NCBI RefSeq assembly: GCF_002836205.1
Contig: NZ_PJBE01000011.1
Span: 93,321 to 157,320 of the forward strand
Length of the DNA stretch: 64,000 nt
Direction: 5' to 3'
Origin: Shewanella sp. Choline-02u-19
Lineage (GTDB): Bacteria > Pseudomonadota > Gammaproteobacteria > Enterobacterales > Shewanellaceae
Position numbers and translations under genes: made by a program. The notes under the pieces are model-generated. The model did not search any database. It saw only the letters and a program-made list of their open reading frames with translations, and was not told where the DNA came from. How positions within the stretch are numbered: the stretch's first letter is position 1; each line of letters starts with the position of its first letter. Of the stretch, positions 43,825 to 54,681 are shown in pieces.

Positions 43825-45897
43825 TTAAAGTGATTCGGAAATAATTTTAGGGGTCACAAAGATAAGTAACTCTTGTCGCTCATTCTTATCCGATGTACTT
43901 CTAAACATGAACCCAAGGTAGGGAATATCGCCCAAGATAGGGACTTTACTTACACTACTTATCGATTGTTGTTGATATATCCCACCCAATACAATCGTCT
44001 CACCATGGTTCACTAGCACTTGGGTACCAATACGCTGTGTATCAATAGAGACTGCAGCTCCCGTTGGTGTGGTAACCACTTTACCTTGGGAGTCTTGTGT
44101 GATTTCTAAATCAAGGATAACACGGTTATCAGGGGTGATCTGCGGTGTCACTCTAAGAGATAAAACCGCCTTTTTGAACGTCACTGTTGTCGCGCCACTT
44201 GAGCTCGCTTCAACATATGGGATCTCGACACCTTGCTCAATGTAAGCCGACTTTTGATTTGAAGTCGTGATACGCGGGCTTGCGATAATCTCACCCTTAT
44301 TTTCTTGCTCCAGTGCACTCAATTCAAGATCGAGTACCGTACCATCGGCAAGCTTAGCAACGTGAAAAGCAAGACTCGTTGCGTTCTTTGCTGCAGCAGG
44401 CAGATTAACGTTCAATCTGTCCCCTAGGCTCGGTATTATACCATTAGCAATGTCACTTGCGCCCTCTAGGCTGCCTGACGTACCTTTAGTACCTTGCTGA
44501 TCGGTTATGCCCCAACGTACCCCTAAATCTTCTGCTACATCGTCTTTAACCGTTACCATTCGCGCTTCAATTAATACCTGTTTAATTGGGATGTCGAGCA
44601 CTTCAATCAAGCGATGAATACTCTCTAATGTTTCTTCAGTATCTTTAACTAACAGCGTATTAGTGCGCTCATCCACGGCGACACTGCCACGCGTTGACAG
44701 CAAGCTTGAATCTTCACCTTTGAGCAGCACTGCAATATCAACGGCTTTAGCGTAATTAATCTGCAGATACTCTGAATATAAAGGCGCTAATTCTTTAACT
44801 TCTTGTAAATTTTTGAGCTCTTGGCTCTCTCTTATCGCAATCTCTTCACTGGGCGCAATCATCAAGATATTGCCTTCAATGCGCTTATCTAACCCTTTGG
44901 TTTGCAAAATAAGATCAAGCGCTTGATCCCAAGGTACATCATCGAGTCGCAGCGTGATATCACCTTCAACGGTATCGCTGACGACCAAGTTAAAATCGTT
45001 ATAATCAGCAATGATCTGCAGTACGGTTCTAACTGACATGTTTTGGAAGTTTAATGACAATGAGCGACCGTCATATTTCTTTTCTTCTTTCACTATATCA
45101 AGGCGTTTGGCCTTTTCTATACTCAACTTAAATACACGACCGTCTTGTTGGTAGTCATACTCATAAGTACCTTCTACATCAATTAGAAAGCGACTAGTGA
45201 GTTCCTCATTAAAGGTTTCAAAACTCTTCACTGGCGTTGCAAAATCATGCACGTCCATGACGTAAAGCAGATCAGAGCGAATATCGGTGTTATATAATTT
45301 AAGCTCAAGTTTAGCGCCGACTTGTTCCACATTTGCCGCGACTGAACTATTTTCGAGCTTAATCAGTAGCTGGCCACCACCATTTGATGTGCGTTTAAAG
45401 TCGATACTTTCAATGCCGTTCATAAACGGATTGCTCGCCGCAGCGCCATCATTACGATTCATCACTTCATCATTGATAGTGAGTCTGTAGGTATTACCGA
45501 CAACGCGACCTTGATAGGCTTTAACACTTTCTAATCCGACAAACACTTGAAGACTTGCACCACTCTGCACCGTACTGACGGTATCGACCCCAACAGTATC
45601 TATAGCAAGCGTTTGCTTTTGAAGTCCTGAAAGGCTATTTGCAAACCCTAAAATGATCTGTGCAGGATCAGCATTTAATTCAATCTCGGGTTGCTCAATA
45701 TCATGTTCAAATACCAACTGTAATTCCAATTGGTGATCTACTATCGCATGATATTTAACATCGACTAACTTATTAGCCGCATGTGCTAGCGGAGCCATTC
45801 CCAATAGGAACGCAAGACTAATAATAACCTTAATAAAAGACGCGGCCTTAGCGAAGGCGCGATGTGTAATAGACAGTCTCATGAGCCTCTCAGTCAT
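43825..45897 (-). CDS. pilQ: Type IV pilus secretin PilQ
   Basis: The 690-residue outer-membrane secretin has a signal peptide (about 20-40), AMIN domains for peptidoglycan binding (about 45-240), an STN/N0 domain (RSLSLNFQNMSVRTVLQIIADYNDFN), an N1 module and a secretin channel domain ending VTPKIISESL. It forms the pore for type IV pili. Two close ATGs exist (residues 1 and 6). It is the last gene of pilMNOPQ. Confidence 0.95.
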   Translation of the reverse strand: MTERLMRLSITHRAFAKAASFIKVIISLAFLLGMAPLAHAANKLVDVKYHAIVDHQLELQLVFEHDIEQPEIELNADPAQIILGFANSLSGLQKQTLAIDTVGVDTVSTVQSGASLQVFVGLESVKAYQGRVVGNTYRLTINDEVMNRNDGAAASNPFMNGIESIDFKRTSNGGGQLLIKLENSSVAANVEQVGAKLELKLYNTDIRSDLLYVMDVHDFATPVKSFETFNEELTSRFLIDVEGTYEYDYQQDGRVFKLSIEKAKRLDIVKEEKKYDGRSLSLNFQNMSVRTVLQIIADYNDFNLVVSDTVEGDITLRLDDVPWDQALDLILQTKGLDKRIEGNILMIAPSEEIAIRESQELKNLQEVKELAPLYSEYLQINYAKAVDIAVLLKGEDSSLLSTRGSVAVDERTNTLLVKDTEETLESIHRLIEVLDIPIKQVLIEARMVTVKDDVAEDLGVRWGITDQQGTKGTSGSLEGASDIANGIIPSLGDRLNVNLPAAAKNATSLAFHVAKLADGTVLDLELSALEQENKGEIIASPRITTSNQKSAYIEQGVEIPYVEASSSGATTVTFKKAVLSLRVTPQITPDNRVILDLEITQDSQGKVVTTPTGAAVSIDTQRIGTQVLVNHGETIVLGGIYQQQSISSVSKVPILGDIPYLGFMFRSTSDKNERQELLIFVTPKIISESL

Positions 45898-45902
45898 TCT
45901 TA

Positions 45903-46421
45903 TTATTCTCCTGTTAATTCCATGCTGCTATTTCGTTCCGTCCAGCAGCCAGACCCGTCTGGAATCAACTCTATAATTTCGATCGTTTGCGGCGTTACTT
46001 TGGCAATTCGGCCATGATAAAGCCCCAGGTATTGGCCTGCTCCCAAGCGATAAACACTTCCATCACTAGTCTCAAGCAGAGCCCAAATCGTATCAACTTC
46101 ACTCAATGTGCCACGCATTTTCAAGTTATCGAGTGCGTATGTTTCTAATCGCCCTTTGCGGCGTTTAAGATCGGGTTGTAAACAGTCCTTGGTGGTATCA
46201 ATCACCTCTTCGGTCAACTCTCTTGACGGAGGGATATACGGGCTACGCATAAGATCTGCTTGATAATCAAAATGTTCAAACTTAGGCGTTTCTTTTAATG
46301 GCTTAATGTGCGCCACATGCTGCGCTTTAGTGGTTGTGACAAATAGCTCTAGATCGCTTCTGTCCCCTACGCAGCCAGAAAGCAGCAATACAGCCATCAT
46401 TGCGGGCAGTATCTTCATCAC
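45903..46421 (-). CDS. pilP: Type IV pilus assembly lipoprotein PilP
   Basis: The 172-residue lipoprotein has lipobox LLSGC (Cys17), a disordered linker and a C-terminal beta-domain (LKMRGTLSEVDTIWALLETSDGSVYRLGAGQYLG). PilP links the PilNO inner-membrane complex to PilQ. It overlaps pilO by four bases. Confidence 0.94.
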   Translation of the reverse strand: MMKILPAMMAVLLLSGCVGDRSDLELFVTTTKAQHVAHIKPLKETPKFEHFDYQADLMRSPYIPPSRELTEEVIDTTKDCLQPDLKRRKGRLETYALDNLKMRGTLSEVDTIWALLETSDGSVYRLGAGQYLGLYHGRIAKVTPQTIEIIELIPDGSGCWTERNSSMELTGE

Positions 46422-47032
46422 TTAGCTGCCCCTTTTGCTGCAGGCAATTCAGCGCCCTCTTTAAAGCGATAAGTCTTCGCTAAAATATCCATAGCCAGTG
46501 AACCCGTCTCATCCCGCTTAATCACGAAATCATGTAAGCTCACAATGCGCGGTAACTTTGCCACACCACTAACAAGGTGCCCAAGTTGATGATAATCTCC
46601 GCTGACTGCAATTTTGATCGGAAACTCAATATAAAACTCTCTTATTATTTCAGAGTCCCAATCTAAACTATTAATTTTAAGTCCTGCATCAGTCGCCACA
46701 AAAGTAACGTCATCTAGCAAGCCTGGCATTTCATTTTGAGACGGTAACATCTTCAGCAGTTCAGCAAACTGCACTTCCATAACCGCTAACTGCTCTCGAT
46801 ATAACTTAAGGTTAGCTGCTAACTGATATTTAGACTTAAAATCCGTTTTAAACTGCTGCTCTTTTTGCTGCTCTGCATTTAACGCATCAATCGCATCTGA
46901 TATAAACAAAAAATAACTGGCTACGAATACACACACTGCGAGCAGTGCAGCAAACACGCCTTTAACTAACTTAGGCCAAGCACCGATATTCTCAAAATCA
47001 ATATCGTTAAACTGACTCAGATCGAGGTTCAT
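46418..47032 (-). CDS. pilO: Type IV pilus assembly protein PilO
   Basis: The 204-residue bitopic protein has one membrane helix (about 25-47), a coiled coil (LNAEQQKEQQFKTDFKSKYQLAANLKLYREQL by residues, about 54-95) and a ferredoxin-like domain. It heterodimerises with PilN in the alignment complex. Overlaps with pilN and pilP of four bases show translational coupling. Confidence 0.93.
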   Translation of the reverse strand: MNLDLSQFNDIDFENIGAWPKLVKGVFAALLAVCVFVASYFLFISDAIDALNAEQQKEQQFKTDFKSKYQLAANLKLYREQLAVMEVQFAELLKMLPSQNEMPGLLDDVTFVATDAGLKINSLDWDSEIIREFYIEFPIKIAVSGDYHQLGHLVSGVAKLPRIVSLHDFVIKRDETGSLAMDILAKTYRFKEGAELPAAKGAAK

Positions 47033-47610
47033 TTACTCGCTCCTTTTGCCATGCTTAAATCCGCTATTTCACTATCTGCAATGGTAACCCGCAGAGTAAA
47101 TCGTTGTAATTGCCTTAACTCTTCATTCTGAGCAATGATAGATTGCATATTAGGATCTTGTAGCCAATTAGAGGTCTTAACTTTGCGCATCATATTTGCC
47201 ACATTATTGTTGGATTCACTGCGTCCTTCGATCCACAACATACTGCCTTTTTTCTCTATACTGGAAAGGTAGATCCCTGCTGGCACGATACGCACTAACT
47301 CGTCTAGAACATGTGTCGGCAAATTTCTAGATTGCTGAAGCCCTAGAATGATTTCAGTACGACGCTCAATATCTTTTTTACGTGTTCTAATTTCGGTAAT
47401 TTCAGCTATTTGAGCTTCAAGCAATTGAATTTCAGACTGTAAATAGGCGTTACGACCTTTTTGGTCGTCAGATATCACATCGATTGCCATTAGAGATAGA
47501 TAAACGATAAGACCAGAGACTAAGAAAACCAGTGCCAGTACACCGGTGTAATCTCGTTTTTGTTTTTCTCTCGCTTCTTCACGCCATGGTAAGAGGTTTA
47601 TGTTCGCCAT
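47029..47610 (-). CDS. pilN: Type IV pilus assembly protein PilN
   Basis: The 193-residue protein starts with MANINLLPWREE, the INLLPWR motif that binds PilM, followed by a membrane helix (about 23-45), a coiled coil and a ferredoxin-like domain. It overlaps pilM by 13 bases. Confidence 0.95.
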   Translation of the reverse strand: MANINLLPWREEAREKQKRDYTGVLALVFLVSGLIVYLSLMAIDVISDDQKGRNAYLQSEIQLLEAQIAEITEIRTRKKDIERRTEIILGLQQSRNLPTHVLDELVRIVPAGIYLSSIEKKGSMLWIEGRSESNNNVANMMRKVKTSNWLQDPNMQSIIAQNEELRQLQRFTLRVTIADSEIADLSMAKGASK

Positions 47611-48677
47611 TCAGCATAACTCCTTAATGCCAGTCCACATGCCAACATGTATTTACCGATGTCTGGCTGGAGTTGTTGCCTAACGGCGTCATCTGCATGC
47701 AAGCAACCTTTAAAAGGGTCACCAACAATGGTATTTACACCTAACTCATTAATCATTAGGTTGGTCATACCTTCGAGTTTGGCAGTGCCACCACATAGAA
47801 CAATGTGATCCACTTTATCTTTACCACTCGAAGTACAGTAAATCTGTAGGGTGCGTTTTATTTGTTGTAACAGCTGAGTTTGGAAAGGAGATAACACTTC
47901 AAACATGTAGTTCCGAGGAAGCTCACCCGCTAACTTAGCCTTTTCAGCTTGCTCGTAGGTCATACCGTAGAAAGAGAGTATTGATTGAGTAAATTGTTCA
48001 CCACCAAATGCCTGCTCTCTGACAAAAGTGGTTTCACCATTTTCAACAACAGAAAAAGTCGTAATACTGGCGCCAATATCGACCAGCGCAATAACTTTAC
48101 TTTTTGCATCTTCTGGCAGCTGCGCCGCTATCATTTCAAATGATCGACCCAATGCGTAGCCTTCAACATCGACAACTTTAACCTCAAGATTAACCTCATC
48201 CAGCGCATCTGTTCGAGTATCAATATTCTCAGAACGACAAGCACTTAGCAGTACATCCACTTTAGTTGGATCTGTTTTATTGGCACTGAGGGTTTCAAAG
48301 TCAATATTAACTTCGTCCAATGAATAAGGAATAAGATTGTCAGCTTCAATTTCAATTTGAGCTTCCATCTCCTCTTCACTCAAAGAGGCATCCATGTAGA
48401 TGACTTTGGTCATAACGGCTGAACCAGATACAGCCACAGCAGCAAATTTGGTGGTTTTTGGCAGTACTCGTTTGACTAACTTTAACGCCTCGACAACGGC
48501 TTCGCGGTCTCGAATTTCATGATCATTGACCGCCCCCTTCTTTAGCGGGATAGCAGCATGGCTTAGTATTTTATATCCATCAGCAGTCTTGCTCAGCAGT
48601 ATTGCTTTAACTTCATGGGATCCAATATCAATCCCAACCATCTGCGGAGCCTGACGCTTCCATATATTTGAAAGCAT
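47598..48677 (-). CDS. pilM: Type IV pilus assembly ATPase-fold protein PilM
   Basis: The 359-residue actin-like protein contains GIDIGSHEVKAILL, the adenosine-binding and phosphate loops (ALVDIGASITTFSVV) and LCGGTAKLEG. It sits on the cytoplasmic face and binds the PilN N-terminus. It is the first gene of the operon and is divergent from mrcA, with 597 bp between. Confidence 0.95.
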   Translation of the reverse strand: MLSNIWKRQAPQMVGIDIGSHEVKAILLSKTADGYKILSHAAIPLKKGAVNDHEIRDREAVVEALKLVKRVLPKTTKFAAVAVSGSAVMTKVIYMDASLSEEEMEAQIEIEADNLIPYSLDEVNIDFETLSANKTDPTKVDVLLSACRSENIDTRTDALDEVNLEVKVVDVEGYALGRSFEMIAAQLPEDAKSKVIALVDIGASITTFSVVENGETTFVREQAFGGEQFTQSILSFYGMTYEQAEKAKLAGELPRNYMFEVLSPFQTQLLQQIKRTLQIYCTSSGKDKVDHIVLCGGTAKLEGMTNLMINELGVNTIVGDPFKGCLHADDAVRQQLQPDIGKYMLACGLALRSYAEWRT

Positions 48678-49274
48678 AGTCCAACGTCACTTTATTATTA
48701 TTTTCAAAAATAGATTAGCACAGAATCTACACGTTATAGCTATTTGTACAAAATGTTTCTAGATTTTACAATTGCCATTTTATTGACTTTAAATAACTAC
48801 TTATAACTCTTAGTAACGCGTCAGACTAAAAACACAGTTCATTGTTGGTATTCATACTACTTTTAAGCAAGTGGCAGTGATAAATATCGATAAAAACGCC
48901 ATCAGAAGTGACTTATACTGGTGCCACTGTTCTGACGGCGGTTAATTCTCAGTCATATTTATTTTCAGGAACATCGAATACTGCACAAATTGAAATATTG
49001 CTTCGGCTTTTTATCGTGCTAAATATGACCATGTAACTCGAAGGCATCTGGTGTTAACTTTTTAACGAAACTCATTACGGCAAACTCAGTATCAAGGTTA
49101 ACGAGTCACTTAGCTTTGTACTCCAACGACCGCCATCTGGGTTATTTTTATAATTAATAGACAACCATAAAGCCTTTTTATTAATCAATAACATTAATCC
49201 TTAGGCTTTTACTTCACCATTGCTTCAACGGCTTATATACTACGGGTCTTATTTACAATTCATGGAATCTTCCT
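48678..49274. other. Divergent intergenic region between pilM and mrcA
   Basis: This A+T-rich region of 597 bp must carry promoters for both the pilus operon and mrcA. I see no open frame with a good ribosome-binding site, no strong terminator, and no repeat I could name. Confidence 0.5.
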
Positions 49275-51842
49275 TTGAAGTGGTTAAAACGTCTTGTTAT
49301 TGCTTTTTTTAGCCTAGGTCTACTTGGTATTGGTGCTATTGCGGCAGCATATTTTTATGTGCTTCCAGATTTACCCGATGTCACCACACTTAAGACGGTC
49401 AAACTGCAAACGCCACTTAGAATTTTTAGTAGCGACGGTAAACTGATCTCTCAGTTTGGTGAGAAACGCCGAATTCCCGTCCACTATAGAGATGTTCCAG
49501 AGCAATTAATAAACGCGATACTCGATACCGAGGATGCACGCTTCTTTGAACATAGAGGCATTGATCCTATTGGTATTATCCGCGCGGCGGTTATCCTAGT
49601 CACTACCGGTAAAAAGAGTCAGGGTGCCAGTACTATCACCCAACAGGTCGCCCGAGGTTTCTTTTTAACTCGAGATAAAACCTACATACGTAAGACCAAA
49701 GAAATTTTCCTCGCATTAAAAATTGAGAAAGCGCTGAACAAACAAGAAATTTTAACGCTTTACCTTAATCGCTCTTTCCTAGGAAACCGCGCTTATGGTG
49801 TGGGTGCTGCTGCTCAAGTTTATTACGGCAAAGAGTTAAGTGAATTAACTTTACCTGAAATGGCAATGATTGCCGGACTACCACAATCACCTTCTGCAGC
49901 TAACCCCATTAGAAATGCTAGCCGCGCTCTTAATCGTCGTAATTGGGTGCTTAGCCGTATGCTTGAAAAGCGCAATATCACTCAAGTCCAGTATGAAGAA
50001 GCGATACAAGCACCTATCACGGCTAAATATCACGGTGCTGTAATCGACTTATATGCACCCTACGTCTCAGAAATGGCCCGCGACTACCTTGTTGAAAAAT
50101 ATGGTGAAGAGGAAGCGTACACTGGCGGCTACGATATCTATACTACCGTGGATTCTAAACTGCAGCTTGATGCCCAAAAAGCGCTTCGTCATAACGTTTA
50201 CTCATACGACGAACGTCATGGCTATCGCGGCCGCACCAAAGTACTTTGGAGTGAAACGCCGCTAGAAGTTGAAGAGATAAAAACCAAGCTGAAACAAACG
50301 GGTTCGTTCCAAGGAATGTACCCGGCGGCCATAATGTCTATTGATCAACAAACTGCAAAAGTCATGACCGCTAAAGGTGATATATACACTCTCCCGTGGG
50401 ATGGCATTAAGTGGGCTCGTAAATTCATCACCAATAAACGTCAAGGCAAAGCCCCTAAGCTTGCATCTGACGTGTTAACAGCCGGTCAGCAGGTATGGAT
50501 CCGTAACAACGGTGATATTTGGCAACTGAGCCAAGTGCCACTCGTGGCCAGTGCGATTGTATCGATAGATCCTCAAGATGGCGCGATCAAGAATTTAGTC
50601 GGTGGCTTTAGCTTCTACATCAGTCAATATAACCGTGTCACTCAAGCTAAACGCCAATTAGGCTCTAACATTAAGCCGTTTATTTATACTGCTGCACTGG
50701 AGAAAGGTTACACACTGTCGACGCTGATCAACAATGCGCCGATTAATAAGCCCGATACTCGACAAGGTACAGCTTGGCGTCCCAAGAACTCTCCAGATGT
50801 TTATGGCGGCCCAACGAGGCTGCGTGTCGGTTTAGCCCAATCAATCAACGTCATGTCGGTACGTGCCATGCGTTATAGCGGACTTGATACTACGATTGCC
50901 CAGTTAGTTAAATTTGGATTTGATCCTGCCGATCTCCCTCGCAATGAGTCAATCGCCCTGGGTTCGCCTTCGGTTACGCCGCTGCAAGTTGTCACTGCAT
51001 TTTCAACATTCGCTAATGGCGGCTACCTAGTTGAACCCTATTTTATTAAAAAGATAGAGTCTGCTAATGGCGACCTCATTGAAGCCGCGAATCCAACATT
51101 AGCCTGCACCCCGGTGGCCCCTAAGCAGTCTGTTGTGGTTGATCCATTTGCAGCGATGGCAAATGAATTTCAAAGTGACAGAGTCCCTGAACAAAAAACA
51201 GAGACTGAAATTAAGATAACAGGCACGGCGATTCAATGCGGTAGTGATGACTCTCGCTTTGCGCCAAGAATCATTTCAGAGCAAACTTCCTTCCTTATTA
51301 CTGAAGCACTAAAAAGTGTTATTTGGGGCGGCGGGGATTGGCGTAAAGGGACGGGTTGGAATGGTACGGCTTGGCGCGCATCAAGAGTGGTTAATCGCCG
51401 TGATATTGCGGGTAAGACGGGTACAACCAACGAATCTCGCGATACTTGGTTCAGTGGCTATAACCCTACACTGGCGACCACTGTGTGGGTAGGCTTTGAT
51501 GACCATGGTCAAGAGTTAGGTCGCACTAGCTGGAATGCGAACGGCGCAAAAAATCAAATATCACTCGCCGAAGCAGGTGCCAAAACGGCGGGACCGGCTT
51601 GGAATGAGTTTATGAAAGATGCCTTAGCGGGGACGCCTGTGCTGCCAACGACGCCACCAGAGGGCATTGTCTCAGCTCGTATCGATTTAGCCACTGGCAA
51701 GCTGACGCGTAAAACTGATTACACCAGCAAGTTTGAGTATTTTATTGCGGGTACCGAACCAACAGAATATGCCACAGAACAAGAGGTAGACAACAGTGAT
51801 ATCTTTATCGATAAGTCAGAGGAAGAAGATCTGTTTCAATAA
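49275..51842 (+). CDS. mrcA: Penicillin-binding protein 1A (bifunctional glycosyltransferase/transpeptidase)
   Basis: The 855-residue class A PBP has an N-terminal membrane anchor (about 5-27), a GT51 domain (EDARFFEHRGIDPIG with catalytic Glu, GASTITQQVAR), an OB-like insertion and a transpeptidase domain with SNIK (Ser about 464) and KTGT (about 714). It synthesises and crosslinks peptidoglycan and is activated by LpoA, encoded at 30927. The start codon is TTG at 49275. Size fits ponA/mrcA in this group. Confidence 0.95.
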   Translation: MKWLKRLVIAFFSLGLLGIGAIAAAYFYVLPDLPDVTTLKTVKLQTPLRIFSSDGKLISQFGEKRRIPVHYRDVPEQLINAILDTEDARFFEHRGIDPIGIIRAAVILVTTGKKSQGASTITQQVARGFFLTRDKTYIRKTKEIFLALKIEKALNKQEILTLYLNRSFLGNRAYGVGAAAQVYYGKELSELTLPEMAMIAGLPQSPSAANPIRNASRALNRRNWVLSRMLEKRNITQVQYEEAIQAPITAKYHGAVIDLYAPYVSEMARDYLVEKYGEEEAYTGGYDIYTTVDSKLQLDAQKALRHNVYSYDERHGYRGRTKVLWSETPLEVEEIKTKLKQTGSFQGMYPAAIMSIDQQTAKVMTAKGDIYTLPWDGIKWARKFITNKRQGKAPKLASDVLTAGQQVWIRNNGDIWQLSQVPLVASAIVSIDPQDGAIKNLVGGFSFYISQYNRVTQAKRQLGSNIKPFIYTAALEKGYTLSTLINNAPINKPDTRQGTAWRPKNSPDVYGGPTRLRVGLAQSINVMSVRAMRYSGLDTTIAQLVKFGFDPADLPRNESIALGSPSVTPLQVVTAFSTFANGGYLVEPYFIKKIESANGDLIEAANPTLACTPVAPKQSVVVDPFAAMANEFQSDRVPEQKTETEIKITGTAIQCGSDDSRFAPRIISEQTSFLITEALKSVIWGGGDWRKGTGWNGTAWRASRVVNRRDIAGKTGTTNESRDTWFSGYNPTLATTVWVGFDDHGQELGRTSWNANGAKNQISLAEAGAKTAGPAWNEFMKDALAGTPVLPTTPPEGIVSARIDLATGKLTRKTDYTSKFEYFIAGTEPTEYATEQEVDNSDIFIDKSEEEDLFQ

Positions 51843-51856
51843 CGCTGTTGCACAAT

Positions 51857-51897
51857 AAAAAGGCGGCTATTTCGATAAGAAATAGCCACCTTTTTTA
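51857..51897. terminator. Bidirectional terminator between mrcA and argH
   Basis: AAAAAGGCGGCTATTTC pairs with GAAATAGCCACCTTTTT with one mismatch, a short loop, and T/A runs on both sides, between convergent genes. Confidence 0.88.
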
Positions 51898-51933
51898 TCA
51901 TCAATTTAGACCACCTAAATTCGAGTTAAGTGA

Positions 51934-53304
51934 TCATTGGCTCGACTGTTTTACCGCTAATGCAGACTTTACCTGAATCAGTGATGTTCCACCCAGCGCT
52001 TCACGCTTTGTCAAGCACGACTCAATCGTTAAGCACTCATAAACATCAGCTTCGATGATAGCACTGAAACTTTGCAGCTCCTCTAATGGCAGTTCTTCAA
52101 GCGGTGTTTGCTTGGCCATGGCATTAACAACGGCTTCACCTACCACATGATGTGCCTCTCTAAACGGCATCCCTTTCGCCACAAGGTAATCGGCTAATTC
52201 AGTGGAGTTAGCATAACCTTGTTGCGCGGCTATCAATGTTCTTTCACGATTAACTTGTAAACCACTTAGCACCAAGGCTGCCATTTCGAGACAGATAGCC
52301 CAGCTATCCATCACATCAAATAGTCCTTCTTTGTCCTCTTGCATATCTTTGTTGTATGCCAGTGGTAGCGCCTTCATCGTAGTAAGAATACCTACTAGGC
52401 TGCCATAAACCCGACCAGTCTTGCCTCTAATAAGCTCAAGTGCATCGGGATTTTTCTTCTGCGGCATCAATGAAGAACCAGAGGTAACTTCATCATCTAA
52501 TTCGATAAAGCCCGCTTCTCCACTGTTAAAGAAGATTAAATCTTCAGCCATACGGCTCAAGTGCATCATACTAATTGACGCATCACTACAAATCTCAATC
52601 ACATGATCTCTATCAGATACCGTATCGAGGCTATTAAGCGTTGGTCCTGCGAAGCCTAATGACTCGGCAAGTTTAACTCTATCCATTGGATAAGCGGTCC
52701 CCGCCAAAGCACCCGTCCCTAATGGACAAGTATCGGCACGCTTTAATGCATCTTCTAAGCGGCTTATATCACGTTCGAACATTTCAACATAGGCGAGGCA
52801 CCAATGACCGAATAACACTGGCTGCGCTCTTTGTAAATGAGTATAACCTGGCATGACAGATTCAATTTCACGCTCCGCGAGTGCAATAAGCGCCGATCTA
52901 AGTTTCGCAAGTAGCACAAGTTGTTGTTGGCCCTCTTTCTTACACCAAAGCTTAAGATCGGTAGCGACCTGATCGTTACGTGAACGTCCAGTATGCAACT
53001 TTTTACCTAAGTCACCCACTTTAGCGATAAGCGATTGCTCGACAAAACTATGAATATCTTCAGCGCCAGAGGCAATAATCAGCTCTGGACTCGCTGATGT
53101 TTCGACCAGAAGCTCATTGAGCGCAGCATGTAATTGTGTACACTCATCAGAGGTTAAAATCCCCACCTGAGTAATAGCACTGGCCCATGCGATAGAGCCT
53201 TGAATATCTTGCTCTATAAGTCGGAAGTCCACAGGCAAAGAGTCGTTAAAAAGTTTGAACAGTGCGCTGCTCTCTTGGCTAAATCTGCCGCCCCATAATG
53301 CCAT
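51934..53304 (-). CDS. argH: Argininosuccinate lyase
   Basis: The 456-residue fumarase-fold lyase cleaves argininosuccinate to arginine and fumarate. Signatures are GRFSQ, HTGRSRNDQVATD, PGYTHLQRAQP, and GSSLMPQKKNPD (catalytic Ser loop). It is of normal length with no ArgA domain fused to its C-terminus, unlike Vibrio ArgHA. It is last in argCBFGH. Confidence 0.96.
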   Translation of the reverse strand: MALWGGRFSQESSALFKLFNDSLPVDFRLIEQDIQGSIAWASAITQVGILTSDECTQLHAALNELLVETSASPELIIASGAEDIHSFVEQSLIAKVGDLGKKLHTGRSRNDQVATDLKLWCKKEGQQQLVLLAKLRSALIALAEREIESVMPGYTHLQRAQPVLFGHWCLAYVEMFERDISRLEDALKRADTCPLGTGALAGTAYPMDRVKLAESLGFAGPTLNSLDTVSDRDHVIEICSDASISMMHLSRMAEDLIFFNSGEAGFIELDDEVTSGSSLMPQKKNPDALELIRGKTGRVYGSLVGILTTMKALPLAYNKDMQEDKEGLFDVMDSWAICLEMAALVLSGLQVNRERTLIAAQQGYANSTELADYLVAKGMPFREAHHVVGEAVVNAMAKQTPLEELPLEELQSFSAIIEADVYECLTIESCLTKREALGGTSLIQVKSALAVKQSSQ

Positions 53305-53383
53305 TTTGGCTTCCTCTTAGATGCTGGGCGGACAATCTGTCCGCCACGATAATGTTGAATTTAGTGAGTAGTCAGTTTTGACT

Positions 53384-54613
53384 CTACTTATTATGACCGT
53401 GTAATGCTCTGATCCGGCTCGAAAGCGAATACAAACGGATAAAGCCTTCAGCATCTTTCTGGTTATAAACATCGTCGTCACCAAAAGTAGCAAACTCTTC
53501 TGAGTATAAGCTGTTAGGCGAACGTTTTTTCACTGCACTTGCTTGGCCTTTGTAGAGCTTAATAATAACCTCACCATTAACGAGATCCGCTAACGGCTTC
53601 GATGCTCCAAGCAATGATGCACAGAGGGGGGTAAACCAACGACCGTCATAGACTAGGTGCGCCATTTGCGCGCCAACTTGTTCACGCCATTCGCGGCTCG
53701 TTTTATCAAGCACTAACTCTTCAATTGCACGTAGTGCAGCAAACATCACGGTGCCACCTGGGGTTTCATAGCAACCACGAGATTTCATTCCGACCAGTCT
53801 ATTCTCGGTAATATCGATTCTGCCGACACCATGAGCGCCTGCCAATTCATTCAGTACCATGAGTGCTTTGTAAGGCGAAAGTGCTTCACCATTCACTTTG
53901 GTGATCTTGCCTTGCTCAAGTTCTAATGCAACATATTCAGGCTTATTAGGCGCATCTTCAGGCGCGACCGTCATCGTCCACACACCTTTAGTTGGCTCGT
54001 TCCATGGATCTTCTAGCTCACCACCTTCGTGCGAAATATGCCAAGCATTAGCATCACGGCTATAGATCTTAGCTAATGACGATGTCGTTTCGATATTACG
54101 CTCAGCAAGGTAATCCAGCAGATCTTCACGACTCACCATCTCCCACTCACGCCAAGGAGCGATGACTTTAAGATCCGGTGCTAGCGCAGCAAAACAGCCT
54201 TCAAACCGCACCTGATCGTTGCCTTTACCCGTACAACCATGACAAACCGCATCCGCACCCACTTTACGTGCGACTTCGACTTGAGCCTTGGCAATAATCG
54301 GTCTCGCCATAGAGGTACCGAGTAGATAGGTTCCTTCGTAAATAGCGCCAGTCGCAATGGTAGGATAGATATAGTCAGCCACCAGCTCTTCTTTTAAATC
54401 AACGATATGGCACTCTGATGCGCCCGATTTAATCGCCTTTTCATATAGACCTTCAAGCTCTGCATCACCTTGGCCCACATCGGCGCAAAAGGCGATAATT
54501 TCACAGTTATCATAAGTTTCTTTGAGCCAAGGAATAATGGCTGAAGTGTCGAGACCACCTGAATACGCTAGAACGACTTTTTTAACGTCTGTTTTCTTTG
54601 CTTCGATTGACAT
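53384..54613 (-). CDS. argG: Argininosuccinate synthase
   Basis: The 409-residue enzyme joins citrulline and aspartate using ATP. The PP-loop is AYSGGLDTS (16-24). GCTGKGNDQVRFE and ESRGC-like MKSRGCYETPGG are typical. It lies 79 bp upstream of argH in the operon. Confidence 0.96.
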   Translation of the reverse strand: MSIEAKKTDVKKVVLAYSGGLDTSAIIPWLKETYDNCEIIAFCADVGQGDAELEGLYEKAIKSGASECHIVDLKEELVADYIYPTIATGAIYEGTYLLGTSMARPIIAKAQVEVARKVGADAVCHGCTGKGNDQVRFEGCFAALAPDLKVIAPWREWEMVSREDLLDYLAERNIETTSSLAKIYSRDANAWHISHEGGELEDPWNEPTKGVWTMTVAPEDAPNKPEYVALELEQGKITKVNGEALSPYKALMVLNELAGAHGVGRIDITENRLVGMKSRGCYETPGGTVMFAALRAIEELVLDKTSREWREQVGAQMAHLVYDGRWFTPLCASLLGASKPLADLVNGEVIIKLYKGQASAVKKRSPNSLYSEEFATFGDDDVYNQKDAEGFIRLYSLSSRIRALHGHNK

Positions 54614-54681
54614 ATTTACTTCCTAATACTTGATATCTTCTCGTCGAATACTCAACGAAATATAAATTAATTAACTCGTTG